DNA of 64,000 bases from Combretum micranthum. Taxonomy: Eukaryota > Streptophyta > Magnoliopsida > Myrtales > Combretaceae. A program made the position numbers and the translations under genes. Positions 31,525 through 41,918 of the stretch are shown in pieces. The DNA lies in the NCBI GenBank assembly GCA_024138025.1, contig JAMXBD010000694.1, positions 657,993 through 721,992 of the forward strand, given 5' to 3'. The notes under the pieces are model-generated. The model was not told the origin of the DNA and made no database searches. It saw only the letters and a list, made by a program, of their open reading frames with translations. Position 1 is the first letter of the stretch; each line of letters begins with the position of its first letter.

Positions 31525-32400
31525 ATGTAATGTCCTAAGATTTATAGAAGGACAAGCTATTAATAGGCCACCACTTCTAAATAGGAGAAACTATCCCTAT
31601 TGGAAGTGTAGAATGAAAATCTTCTTGAAAGCTTAAAATAGATTAATTTGAATGTTATAGAAGATGGTCCCTTTAAGGTTGAAGGAAAAGAAAAAAGAGA
31701 GTATAATGATGAAGATTGGAAAATATTAGATCTAAATGAGATAGCCATGAATATTTTACATTGTGGCTTGAATAAAAAGCTTGAATAAAAATGATTCTAA
31801 TAGAATTTGTGCATGCACATCCACAAAAGAAATATGGGATGAGTTGGAGAAAACCTATGAAGGAACATTTAGAGTAAGAGTAACTAAAATAAGTCTTCTT
31901 TGTGGTCAATTCAAAAACTTCAAGATGAAACCAAATGAAACCTTAGATGAGATGCATAATAGGTTCATAAATATTATAAATCCCCTAGGTGTACTTGGAA
32001 AGAACTTCATTAATATAGAAATCAACTCCAAACTTCTTAGGTCTTTACCAAAGGATTGGGAAACCAAGAGAACCGCCATTGAGGAGACACGAGATCTAAA
32101 TACAATCAGTAAAGATGAGCTTCTTCAAACTCTTAAGACACATGAATTAATCAAGAAGCAAGGAGAGAAGTCAAGTAAGAAAACTATTGCTTTAAAAGCC
32201 ATAAGCAATGGCTCAAGCGATGATAAGGAAGAGCTTGCATTCATGGCTAAAAAGTTTAGAAAACTCATGAAGTTTAATAACAAGATAAATAAAAATGATG
32301 ATGAAGGAAGTTCCTCAAGGTATAAAAGGGATAGAAAGGAAGTAGTCATATGCTTCAAATGTCATAAGTTGGGGTACATTTAATTATATTACCCTTTGCT
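31525..32400 (+). pseudogene. Gag, N-terminal and central part (element C)
   Basis: The translation includes FIEGQAINRPPLLNRRNYPY, EIWDELEKTYEGTFRVRVTK, KMKPNETLDEMHNRFINI, INSKLLRSLPKDWETKRTAI and DELLQTLKTHELIK, the UBN2-type gag core. The frame breaks near 31630 and again at a 13-bp tandem duplication (GCTTGAATAAAAA twice, about 31768-31793). The first zinc-knuckle site (CFKCHKLGYI, 32352 onward) has lost its His and last Cys and contains a stop. Confidence 0.86.
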
Positions 32401-33230
32401 CAAGAAGACATCTAGAGGACCCAAGAAGGAAGCTTTAATTGATACTTAGAATGATGAAGACACTAGCGACTTGGATGAAGATGTATGCTTTATGGCACAT
32501 GATGATGTGGTAGATGATTCTTCCAAAATTCCTTATGATGAGCTTGTCACTATGTATGATTATTTATGCAAAAAGAAATGGTAAAGATGCAAAAGAAAAA
32601 TAAAGCTTTAAAAGAAATGATGATAAGCATTGGAAATGAACTTGACGATTTCAAATATGAATATAACAAACTTGAAGCTAGGATCGATAATCTAGATGAG
32701 GATAATGAACTTTTGAGGTATGAAAATAGAAAGTTAAGAAATGAAAATGACAAATTATGCAAAAGTCACAAAGCACTAAGTATTGAGATAGGGAAATTAA
32801 AAATCCAAAGTCAAAAAGAGGATGAATTTTGTGATGATGAACTCATACATGAGCTAAAAGAACTAAAAATAGAAAATGCTACATTAAAATCTAGCTTAGA
32901 TGAATAAAAAGAAATGCCAAAATTTGTACAAGGAGAAAAGAACGTAAAGACTATACTAGGACAACAAAAGTACACACTAGACTAACATGGAATTGGATAT
33001 AAGGAAGGAAATAAAAATAAAACACACAAAAGTTATTTTGTGGAAGCAACACATAGAATATGTAACTATTATGGAAATTTTGGACATATAGCACATAAAT
33101 GCTTTATTAGAAATGATGTTCATAAAGAAAAAGCTTATTTAGGTCCCTAAGAGACAAGCTCACAATGCAACTAACCCCAATGGCCTCAAACTTAAGTGGG
33201 TACCAAAATAATAACTCCTTGTTTTGTAGG
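32401..33230 (+). pseudogene. Gag C-terminal coiled coil and second knuckle (element C)
   Basis: At 32566-32907 an open frame encodes a strongly heptad-like coil (ELDDFKYEYNKLEARIDNLD, then NRKLRNENDKL). A second zinc-knuckle site follows (CNYYGNFGHIAHKC, near 33060) in which the second Cys is Tyr. Several stops separate the segments. Confidence 0.75.
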
Positions 33231-33254
33231 AACCCTCAAGAAACAACAATAAAT

Positions 33255-33840
33255 GATATTCGGATAGTGGATGATCAAGACATATGACCGGAGACACATC
33301 CAAATTCACATCTCTAGTCTTGAAGGATAAAGGAAATGTTACTTCTGGAGATAATCATAAATCAACCGTACTTGGCGAATGTAACATTCTCATCAACAAA
33401 TACCTTCTCATTAAGAATGTTTTATTGGTTGACAATTTAAATCATAACTGCTTAGTATTAGTCAATTATGTGATAATGGTTTCAAAGTAACATTTTGTGC
33501 CAATAAATACTCTATTGAAAGAATTGACAATTGCCAAGTTTGTTTTGAGGGATATAGACATAGAAACATTTATAAAATTAATTTAGGTAATTTTAAAACC
33601 TCAAATGAAACATGTTTATACTCTCACGATGATGATAGTTGGATGTAGCATAGAAAATTGGGGCATACTGGTATGAACATTATTTCAAAGCTTGTTAAAA
33701 AGAATCTTGTTAAAGGACTACCAAAATTGAATTTTTAAAAAGACAAGATTTATCAAGCATGCCAACAAGGAAAAAAAACAAGAAAGTTCTTTCAAATCTA
33801 AAGATGCTATTTCTACTTCTAAACCACTTGAATTATTACA
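33255..33840 (+). pseudogene. Protease site and GAG-pre-integrase domain (element C)
   Basis: The protease block reads DSG (33263-33271), then a TGA stop where the family has Cys, then SRHMTGDTSKFTSL. Downstream come a KNVLLVDNLNHN-type block and the pre-integrase zinc motif HRKLGHTGMNIISKL with a CQQ that replaces the usual C-x-x-C. A TAG at 33646-33648 stands where Trp is expected. The frame is broken several times. Confidence 0.78.
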
Positions 33841-33841
33841 T

Positions 33842-34675
33842 ATGGATTTATTTGGACCCACTCAAACATTGAGCTTGGATGGCAAGAAATACACCTTGGT
33901 AATTGTCGATGATTTCACTAGATATAAATGGACTTTCTTCCTTGCATCTAAAGATGAAACAAACAATGTTTTTTTAAATATTGGAAAAAAGTCCAAAAAT
34001 AAAAGAGGTGTTAACATTGTGACCATTCGAAATGATCATGGGGGAGAATTTGAAAATTATGAAATGAATAATTTTTGTGATAAATTTGGAATTGAACACA
34101 CCTTTTCGGCACTTAAGACACCACAACAAAATGGAGTAGCAGAAAGAAAGAGTAGAACTTTAATTGAAATGGCTAGAACAATATTTTACAAAAATAACCT
34201 AACTAAATATTTTTGGGCTAAAGCCATTAATACCAAATGCTATATATCTAGTAGGGTGTTCATTAGACCTATTCTTAAGAAAACCTCCTATGAGCTTTGG
34301 AAAGGTAAAACACCTAACATCTCATACTTTCGTCCATTTGGCACTAAACGTTATATTTTGAATAATGGAAAAGATCAACTAGCTAAATTTGATGCAAAAA
34401 GTGATGAAGGTGCTTTTCTTGGCTATTCTCTTACTAGCAAGACTTATAGAGTATTCAATAAAAGAACTTTAGTTGTGGAAGAGTCTGTTCATGTAGTTTT
34501 TGATGATGCTCTAGCTCATGTGTGTTCTATTGATGATATGAGTGATGTATGTGCTAACTTAGACAAATTTTCATTTGAAAATGATGACCACATTAAAGAG
34601 ACCTCAAAACAAATGGATGCATGTAGAAAGGATGACTTGAATGAACAAACAAATCATGATCTTCCCAAGAAATGA
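33842..34675 (+). pseudogene. Integrase with intact catalytic triad (element C)
   Basis: A 277-residue open frame. Catalytic residues are all present: Asp in MDLFGPTQTLSLDGKKYTLV, Asp in TIRNDHGGEFENYE, Glu in TPQQNGVAERKSRTLIEMAR. The copia-specific C-terminal block follows (SRVFIRPILKKTSYELWKGK, FDAKSDEGAFLGYS, KTYRVFNKRTLVVEE). It is the longest open retroelement frame in the window. It lacks its upstream domains in frame and has no RT partner, so it is non-functional as part of this element. Confidence 0.9.
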
Positions 34676-34895
34676 AAATATGCTAGATTACACCCTAAGG
34701 ATCTAATCATTGGTGAACCATCAAATAGGGCACAAACTAGATCATCCTTAAGAAATATAAGTAATCTAGTCTTTTTATCGCAAACTGAACCTAAAAATAC
34801 AAATGAAGCCTTGAAAGATGACTTTTGGATATAAGCGATGCAAGAAGAATTAAATCAATTCACTAGGAATAAAGTTTGGGATTTAGTACTTTACA
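34676..34895 (+). pseudogene. Hinge and start of RT region (element C), truncated
   Basis: After a TGA the translation continues YARLHPKDLIIGEPSNRAQT, then DDFWI, a TAA stop (34832-34834) where Gln is expected, and AMQEELNQFTRNKVWDLVL, the entry motif of copia RT. Similarity ends within ten bases after this. The truncation point is unexplained. Confidence 0.78.
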
Positions 34896-35390
34896 TAGGT
34901 TTGTACTAAGCCATGTATCTCTTTGATTATAAATTCTTCAAGTTTTGACACTCCATTGCTTTTTGAGGTGTATCTTCAAGGCTTAGACTTCCTTGAAGCT
35001 TCTACCTATCTTTAAAATAACTTCAAAATCCATGGATTTTGAACAAATTATCCAATCAAGCTCTTAAATCCCCTAAAAATGAAATATCTCAATTGAGCGC
35101 CAAAACTTGTTAAAATGCCCACAAAACCCTTGCAAACAACATTAAAATCTATTTATAAAATAAGTACATATACACTCAATCACATACCTAAGACACATAA
35201 ATAGAAAGATACAATCATAATTATAGATGATAGATTTCACAAAATGCCTCACTTTGTACCTTACCATAATATAAATTCTTTTATTTATAGTGTAAATTAT
35301 ATTAGAAAATATTAACATTTGGGGATAAATTCCTTCAAAGTATCAATGGTTTAAATGGTTAAAAGGAGGAACCAACGTTTTGTATAATGG
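34896..35390. other. Unassigned spacer
   Basis: AT-rich sequence between the truncated copia element and the SINE-like sequence. No coding motif, terminal repeat or RNA gene was recognised. Confidence 0.45.
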
Positions 35391-35500
35391 CCAATGGCCT
35401 TATAGTCTAATGGCATCCGATCTAGGTCCTTATCCTTAAGGTATCGAGTTCAATTCCTTACGTTAGTGCGTTATAATAACCCTATATAGCTACATTGTAA
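35391..35500 (+). mobile_element. tRNA-derived SINE-like sequence
   Basis: TAGTCTAATGG at 35403-35413 fits an internal RNA polymerase III A box and GAGTTCAATTCC at 35446-35457 fits a B box, with tRNA-like spacing of 32 bases between them. The segment starts near a GGCCAATGGCCTTATAG motif. It does not fold as a full tRNA cloverleaf by eye. A tRNA-headed plant SINE, possibly cut by the gypsy element at 35508, is the simplest reading. Confidence 0.45.
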
Positions 35501-35507
35501 TAGCCCT

Positions 35508-36042
35508 TGTGGCCAAATCCCCTAAACCTAATTTGCTTTGTTATTTCCGCCTCTCCACTCAATAGTAAACCCTAACCTTACTCTTTGCTCTCTCCATGTT
35601 TCAAGTGTTTCCCTTTGTAATCTTAAGTTCCTAACGTGTTCTGTTATTTGTAGGTTCTAAGATCTATGATAAGATGGTGGAAAGAAACAACTATGTTAGA
35701 GCCACATTTAAGCTCCAAGCGCCACTGTTCCGTAAAAAGAAGAGGGAGAGGGAGAGGGAGAGGGAGAGGGAGAGGGGGGGTGTGTTGTGTGGGAATAAGT
35801 TCCCTTTTCCCTTACTCTGTATTTATATTCCATTTTGTGTTTACAGTTGTTCATCTGTTATGTTGTTGTTTACAAGCTGTTTAAAATTATATAGATTTGT
35901 TATAATAGATCTTGTTTGTTACAAAGACTAGCTAATTATAACTTGTTTCCCTAACTGTCTGTACTATATTTTGATTTAGTTACAACTATAATCTATAAGT
36001 TTTCGAGGATAGGTCTTCATCTTCGTATTATGCGTTGCAACA
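35508..36042 (-). mobile_element. 3' LTR of the gypsy element (535 bp)
   Basis: It runs from TGTGGCCAAATCCCC to CGTTGCAACA on the plus strand. It matches 40674-41144. The minus strand PPT (GAAGGGAAGTCATC) adjoins at 36043. The pol reading frame continues about 22 codons into it. Confidence 0.85.
35740..35780. repeat. (GGGAGA)n microsatellite in the gypsy 3' LTR
   Basis: About six GGGAGA units. The other LTR has only GGGAGAGA at the equivalent place (about 40900-40908). Confidence 0.85.
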
Positions 36043-36443
36043 GATGACTTCCCTTCTGAAAACACAACCTTGTCCGCAAGGTTGTAGTGTTGGTAGATCT
36101 GATAGAATCTATCGTAATCTTCCCAACTAGCATCCTCTAGTGCTAAGCCCTTCCACTGGAACAAAATCTACCATATAGGTTTTCCGTGAATCAAAGAAAC
36201 CCTAGAATTGATAATGCTCAAAGGCTCTAAAATCGGATGATTGTCTATAGCCTCTGTAGGCAAATCCAACGAGGGTGTAGGTGAACCAAAATAATTCTTT
36301 AAGGTAGAAACATGAAATATGTCATGAATCTTGGAGCTTAATGGAAGCTTAACCTTATAGGCACAATTTCCCACCCTTTGAAGCACCTTATACGGCCCAT
36401 AATATCGCTTAGACAACTTATGAAAGTTGTGAGCCACTGAAAT
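35976..36443 (-). pseudogene. Integrase C-terminus and chromodomain (gypsy element)
   Basis: The minus strand reads KLSKRYYGPYKVLQRVGNCA, YKVKLPLSSKIHDIFHVSTL, then FQWKGLALEDASWEDYDRF, a chromodomain (the WKG and WED motifs are diagnostic). Stops at 36444 and 36168 (TAG) each stand where a Gln codon fits the family. The final stop at 35976-35978 lies inside the 3' LTR, so the PPT is part of the coding sequence. Chromodomains of this type target integration to particular chromatin. Confidence 0.85.
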
Positions 36444-37491
36444 CTATTTATAGGGTTTGAGTTTCACCATCACCAAGTCTCCAACTTCAAACGTAACATC
36501 AGTCCTGTGAGTATGAACAATTATCTTCATTCTATGTTGAGCCATCCTTAAATTGTCTTTTAAAGAAGCCAAAGTTTGATCTCGATTAAGCAACTCCTGA
36601 TCCATTGAGTCCAACTTGGATGTGCCCTTGACATAGGCCAGAATTGTAGGTGGAGGTCGACCATAGACCACCTCAAATGGTGTGGATTTCGCACCCTCAT
36701 GATAAGAACAATTATAGGAAAATTCAGCCCATGGAAGGAATTTAACCCAATTATGAGGTTGTTCCATAACAAAACACCTTAAATATTGTTGAACTGTCCG
36801 ATTTAAAACCTCCATTTGGCCATTTGACTGTGGATGATAAGCTGAGCTCATACACAATTTAATCCCACTTGAAGTGAAAACTTCTTTCCAAAATCTGCTC
36901 ATGAAAATAGAGTCACGATCAAAGACTATGGTATGAGGAATACCATGCAATTTGATCACCATATGTAAGAACAATGCTACCACTTTTGAGGCTATAGAAT
37001 GTTCATCCAACGTCCACAAATGACAATACTTTGACAGTCGATCAACCACTACCAGAATAACTATACAACCTTGTGATTTGGGAAGACATGTGATTAAAAT
37101 CTATACTCACATCTTCCCATACTCTATCTGGTATAGTCTGTGGGACTAATAAACCAGCTGGTGATCTAGCAACATACTTCACCTGCTAACATATTAAACA
37201 GTTCCATACAAAGTTCTCAATGTCACTTCTCATACCCTCCTAAAAGAACTCTGCTGAAATTCTCTTATAGGTTTTGAGGAAACCAAAATGACTAGCAACT
37301 GGGGTTGTATGAAATTCCTGTAATATAAGAGGCACCAAACTTGAAGCTTTTACCAAAAATAACTTGGAATGAAAATAAAGAAATCCATTCTTCCAAATCA
37401 AGCAATATTTATGATACAACCCTTTTGCTAAGTTAGCAATAATGCATTTAAATGCTGGGATAGTATGATATTCTTGTTTGAGGACATCCAA
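36444..37491 (-). pseudogene. Integrase core with H2C2 zinc domain (gypsy element)
   Basis: The zinc domain is recognisable from FHTTPVASHFGFLKTYKRI through FVWNCLIC. The core includes VDRLSKYCHLW (first Asp), IVFDRDSIFMSRFWKEVF (second Asp) and YHPQSNGQMEVLNRTVQQYL (Glu), and ends FEVVYGRPPPTILAY and FEVGDLVMVKLKPY. The catalytic triad is intact. A TAG at 37186-37188 lies in a CQQVKY-type motif where Gln is expected. The open frame 36444-37049 is 201 residues. Confidence 0.9.
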
Positions 37492-37499
37492 ACTTGAGA

Positions 37500-38960
37500 A
37501 ATAAGGTGCAGATAATCCAAAATTAGTCCATCCTCCCCATGTTGTCTAGACAAAGCATCAACTATAATGTTTTCCTTGCCAGCCTTATATTGAATAGAGT
37601 AATCATATCCTAATAACTTGGATAAGTATTTCTATTGGTCAGGTGTCTATATGACCTGCGAAAGGATTTCTTTCAAACTCTTATGATCTGTGCATATCAA
37701 AAAATGAGTACCTAATACATACTGTTTCCACTTTCACACAGATTCCACAATACCATACAAGTCCCTCACATAAGCTTATGCTTTCCTCAAATGAATAGGC
37801 AGTTTCTTACTGAAATATGAGATGGGATATTCCTCCTATAGCAACACAGCTCCAATAGTAGTACTAGAAGAGTCAGTCTCAATAACAAACTGTTTAGTAA
37901 AGTCTGGTAATTTCAAAATTAAAGCCTTTATTAAAGCCTCATTGAGTGCTTGAAAAGTTGTTGTAGCTGCATTTGACCATCAAAAATAGTCCTTTTGTAA
38001 CAGATTTGTCAATGGACCAGCAATATGAGCATATCCCTTAATAAATCTACGATAATATCCTCATAAACCTAGAAAAGCTTGTAATTGTTTAACCGATTGA
38101 GGAACAGACCACTGTTGAACTCCTTGAACTTTAGATGGATCAGGACAGACACCATGTATAGACATAATGTGTCTTAAATATTCAATAGTATCTTTACCAA
38201 AAAGACACTTGCTAGCCTTTAAATAAAAATCATGCTGTTGTAAAGTTTTCAATACTAACTCAATATGAGTAAAATGGTCTGTCATATGTTTACTATAAAC
38301 CATATATCATCAAAAAACACTATGACAAACTTACAAAGATCAGGCTGAAAAATTCTGTTAATTATAGATTGAAATGTGGCTGGAGCATTTGATGGACCGA
38401 AGGGCATTACCAAAAGTTCATAATGACCTGATGTGTCCTAAAAGCAGTTTTTTCAATATCATTAGAATGCATTCGAATCTGTTGATAACCGGATCTCAAA
38501 TCTAATTTTGAAAAACAAGAAGCATCATGCAACTCATCCAACAATTCATCGATTGTTGGAATTGGAAATTCATCTTTAACTGTTACCTAATTTAGAGCCC
38601 TATAGTCTATACAAAAATGCCATGTCTCATCTTTCTTTTTAACCAACAATATTGGACTCGAAAAAGGAATACTGCTATGCTGTATTATTCCCAATTTCAA
38701 CATATCATGAACCTGTTTCTCAATTTCATTCTTCTGAAAAATGTGGCTATCTATATGGATTAACATCTACCGGTGGGGCTCCTATCACTAACTGAATTAT
38801 GTGTTGGATATTTCTTAATGGAGGCAGTGATGAAGGTGCTTCAAAAATTGATGCATAGCTATCCAATAGACGATCTAATTCTTTATTAATGGTGGTAATG
38901 CAACATGAATTAGAATTTACCTCCTGAGCCACAAGCTAATAATAATAGACTACAACATCC
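37500..38960 (-). pseudogene. Reverse transcriptase and RNase H (gypsy element)
   Basis: RT begins near YYxLVAQEVNSN, then [24 protein letters not shown], and the FFDD catalytic block at 38306-38317 (FVDD/YxDD position), followed by [17 protein letters not shown] and FGKDTIEYLRHIMS. RNase H-like motifs (IGAVLLQEEYPISYFSKKLP, HFLICTDHKSLKE) and an ALSRQHGEDG-type end follow. Stops: TAG at 37632, 37647 and 38936, TAA at 37776, TGA at 38061. A one-base deletion follows FFDDI. Confidence 0.86.
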
Positions 38961-39170
38961 TGATGAATCAACTTACGAAGTTGATGATGAGAAATTTGAG
39001 ATAACGAATGCTGATCATCCCCTTTAAGCACCACCATCGAACCATTGTAAATAAATTGCATAGTGAGTGTACTATAATCGATCGTTACTGGTCCCAACAT
39101 TTACGACCACTACACCCCCAACAAAAATCCGCTCTTTGTATAGGAAGGACATAAAACATATCCTTGAATG

Positions 39171-39401
39171 TTAGCCTTGGATATCCACAGCTACACTCTT
39201 ACATTGGCCTTCACAAGACAGTTTACTCCCATTTCCTATCATGACATTAAACTGTCCTGACTTGATAATAGGTAATCCCAAATGCTTCGCTATCTTCGTC
39301 TGCAAAAAATTATGTGTGCTCCTAGAAGCAACTAGAATAGATATATCATGGCCATTAACTCTTCCTCGAAATCGAAGTGTACATGGTACACTATGCCCCA
39401 A
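39171..39401 (-). pseudogene. Aspartic protease, active site lost (gypsy element)
   Basis: The translation GRVNGHDISILVASRSTHNF aligns with the gypsy protease block in which D-S-G precedes STHNF. Here the catalytic Asp is Ala and the Gly is Arg. Downstream, AKHLGLPI and GNGSKLSCEGQC match the family. The domain cannot be catalytic. Confidence 0.82.
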
Positions 39402-40640
39402 AAAGTAGGATAACTATAGTATCCTCATCCAACTGTACTACTTCGTTATTCTGCTCCTTGAATCCCTCAGAATCATCTTCCTCCACATCCAACAATAACA
39501 AAATTTTGCTTTACACTTATCTTGTTGAGAATATTTTTCATCACAATGAAAACAAAGACCTTTCTTTCGTTTTTCTTGAATTTCCGCTCGTGTTAGTTTC
39601 TTGATTGGTAATGATTTCTGATTCGTATTGAAAGGTTTAGAAAATTATAATGTAGAAGTATTGAAATGGTTTGTGTTTGGGGTCATGTTTGAGGCTAATG
39701 TGTGTGGGAATGTGGTGGAACGTGTGTTTGGTTATGTGTTTAGAGATTTGCTTGAGCCTATTGTGTTTGGAAATGAATGAACAGTTTGATTTCGAAAAGA
39801 ACTATCGAAGGATTTAGATTCATGCATCTTTGCTAACCAAATAGCATGAGATAAGGAAGTTGGCCTTGCTATTTGCACTTCTTTGTGAATATGATGTTTC
39901 AAACCTAACAAAAGCAACTTAAAAGAAAAGAGTAGGAAATACCACTAAATTGATTTGATAAGGCTTCAAAATCTTTCTGATATTCACTAACAGATTTTTG
40001 TTGGACTAATTTTGATAAAGCACCCTAAAATCTTCATATTCCGATGGACCAAAACAGGTTTTGAGAGAATGTAAAAACTAAGACCATGTACTGATCTATT
40101 TGTTCTGTTCAAGCCATTGAACACACTACAAAGCTTCCCCTTCCATGGCAAATGTAGCAATTTCCAATCGTTGTTCATCTGGAACTTTATGAAAATTGAA
40201 AAATTTCTATGTTTGGTAAATCCATCCTAATGGATCATGTCTAAAAAATTTTGGAATTTCCAATTTAATTCCTTTCATCAAAGATACGGCTGTGGAAAAT
40301 GATGATTGAGATACATTTGAATTTTCTTGTGGAACCCCAATATTACACTCATTTTGATTCCTCATACTCTCAATTTTCTCTCCAAACTATTGGATAGAAG
40401 AATTGACAGCAACATTAAAGTCTTGTAAATTTTGATGCATCATTGAAGTAGATTTCATAGATTCTTGCATCTGTGCTTGCATGGCTTTCATGGTATCTGC
40501 TAAAGAATAGACTAAATTTTGTAACTTGACAAATTTCTCTTGTGATATTGTAGACATTGTTGACTAAACAATTGTAATCTTCTTGATGACACAAGATTCT
40601 CAATGTGACAGGATGAACGAGAGCACCAAACATTAGCTCG
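39402..40640 (-). pseudogene. Gag (gypsy element), heavily broken
   Basis: Across three frames the minus strand shows LGWIYQTQKFF, VPDEQRLEIATFAMEGEAL, FGPSEYEDF, ALSKLVQQKSVSEYQKDFEA, GLKHHIHKEVQIARP and a zinc-knuckle-like GLCFHCDEKYSQ. This is the Retrotrans_gag fold plus a CCHC end. Stops at 40096-40098 and 40078-40080 (both TAG) stand in Gln positions of the motif EQNKQISTWSQF. Several frameshifts occur. The natural start was not determined. Confidence 0.75.
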
Positions 40641-40673
40641 GCCCACCAAGCATCAAAGGCCTAGCTTTCCTAC

Positions 40674-41144
40674 TGCAAAATCCCCTAAACCTAATTTGCT
40701 TTGTTATTTCCACCTCTGCACTCAATAGTAAACCCTAACCTTACTCTCTGCTCTCTCTTGTGTTTCAAGTGTTTCCCTCTGTAATCTTAAGTTCCTAACA
40801 TGTTTTGTTATTTGCAGGTTCTAAGATCTATGATAAGATGGTGGAAAGAAACAACTGTGTTCGAGCCACAATAAAGCTCCAAGCACTACTGTTCTATAAA
40901 AGGGAGAGAATAAGTTCCTTTTTCCCTTACTCTATATTTTATTCCATTTTGTGTTTACAGTAGTTTATCTGTTATGTTGCTATTTACAATTGTATAATTT
41001 GTTATAACAGATCTTGTTTGTTATAAAGACTAGCTAATTACAACTTCTTTCCCTAACTGTCTGTCCTATATCTTGATTTAGTTACAACTATAATCTATAA
41101 GCTTTCAAGGATAGCTCTTCATCCTCGTATTATGCATTGTAACA
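40674..41144 (-). mobile_element. 5' LTR of the gypsy element (471 bp)
   Basis: The plus strand runs from TGCAAAATCCCC to CATTGTAACA. It matches the 3' LTR with scattered substitutions, and its purine tract is short. No standard PBS could be recognised immediately inside it. Confidence 0.84.
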
Positions 41145-41556
41145 TATACTTATAGTATTATTATTGGTCTAGAGAGCATATTATACATTACTTTCTCTTG
41201 AAAATTATTTCATGTGGGCTACCCGTCTAATTAGTAAACCCGAAGTCTGAAAAGCTTTTGAACCATCATTATTCTTTTTTCGCAGTTTCCTTAAATAAGA
41301 CATTCATCAATTATTTTTGTTTTCCTTCCTTTCCCACACTTGGAAATGCTAACTAAAATCACTGATGAACATGCACTCATATACTTATACTAAAAGATAA
41401 ATAAAAATGAATTATTCAAAACTAAATTGAAATCTGGCTATTAGCTTAAAAGTAAGATGTGATACTGCTTAAAAAAGAAAACATAAAGGCACAATTGTTC
41501 CTTCTATATAGGAAAATGTCAAATTTAGTATATAAATTTTATTTTAATAATTGAGA

Positions 41557-41918
41557 TAATGTCAAAAATAGTATTTAAATTATCGCAAAAATTTCAATTA
41601 GGTACCTGGAGTTTGATTTTGAATAATTGTTATCTAAAACAAATTGGCATTGACATTTTTACTACCTAAATTTTGTTTTTAACAATTTTGATAACTAAAT
41701 AAGCTTTAGCGTAGATTTTTCCTACCTGAAGCAAGTTTAATCAGGTGAGAAAAATGTAAGCGAAAATTTTATTCAGGTACCAAAAATGTCAAAACCAAAT
41801 TTCAGGTATCTAATTGAATTTATTACGAAAGTCCATGTACCAAATTATTCAAAACCAAACTTCAAGTATCTAATTAAATATTTTGCAAAAGTTCAAGTAC
41901 CATTTTTTGCATTAACGT
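41557..41918. mobile_element. Fold-back element, copy 1
   Basis: The left arm (AATGTCAAAAATAGTA, then ATTAGGTACCTGGAGTTTG) and the right arm are long imperfect inverted repeats of each other (right arm reverse complement AATGCAAAAAATGGTA, then ATTAGATACTTGAAGTTTG). The inner part carries GGTACC-like motifs and AATCAGGT. A second member is at 58022-58391. No coding capacity. Confidence 0.65.

Larger units (their letters stand above)
29815..34895 (+). mobile_element. Ty1/copia element C, truncated after integrase
   Basis: Plus-strand order: LTR end (30653), PBS (30656-30667), leader, gag, zinc knuckles, protease site, pre-integrase domain, integrase, then a short stub leading to RT (AMQEELNQFTRNKVWDLVL). 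Similarity stops at about 34895. RT, RNase H and the 3' LTR are missing. The left LTR boundary is not defined. Confidence 0.85.
35508..41144 (-). mobile_element. Ty3/gypsy chromovirus-like element
   Basis: Two LTRs (35508-36042 and 40674-41144) flank a minus-strand gag, protease, RT, RNase H, integrase and chromodomain in that order, the Ty3/gypsy arrangement. The LTRs are similar throughout except for a (GGGAGA)n expansion in the left one. No matching target duplication is seen (GCCCT left, TATAC right), so the flanks have diverged, recombined, or the outer LTR edges are misplaced. Many in-frame stops make it defective. Confidence 0.9.

Noticed and set aside
35508..41149. 5-bp target duplication for the gypsy element
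   Set aside because: GCCCT on the left and TATAC on the right do not match under the LTR edges chosen, so no duplication is claimed.
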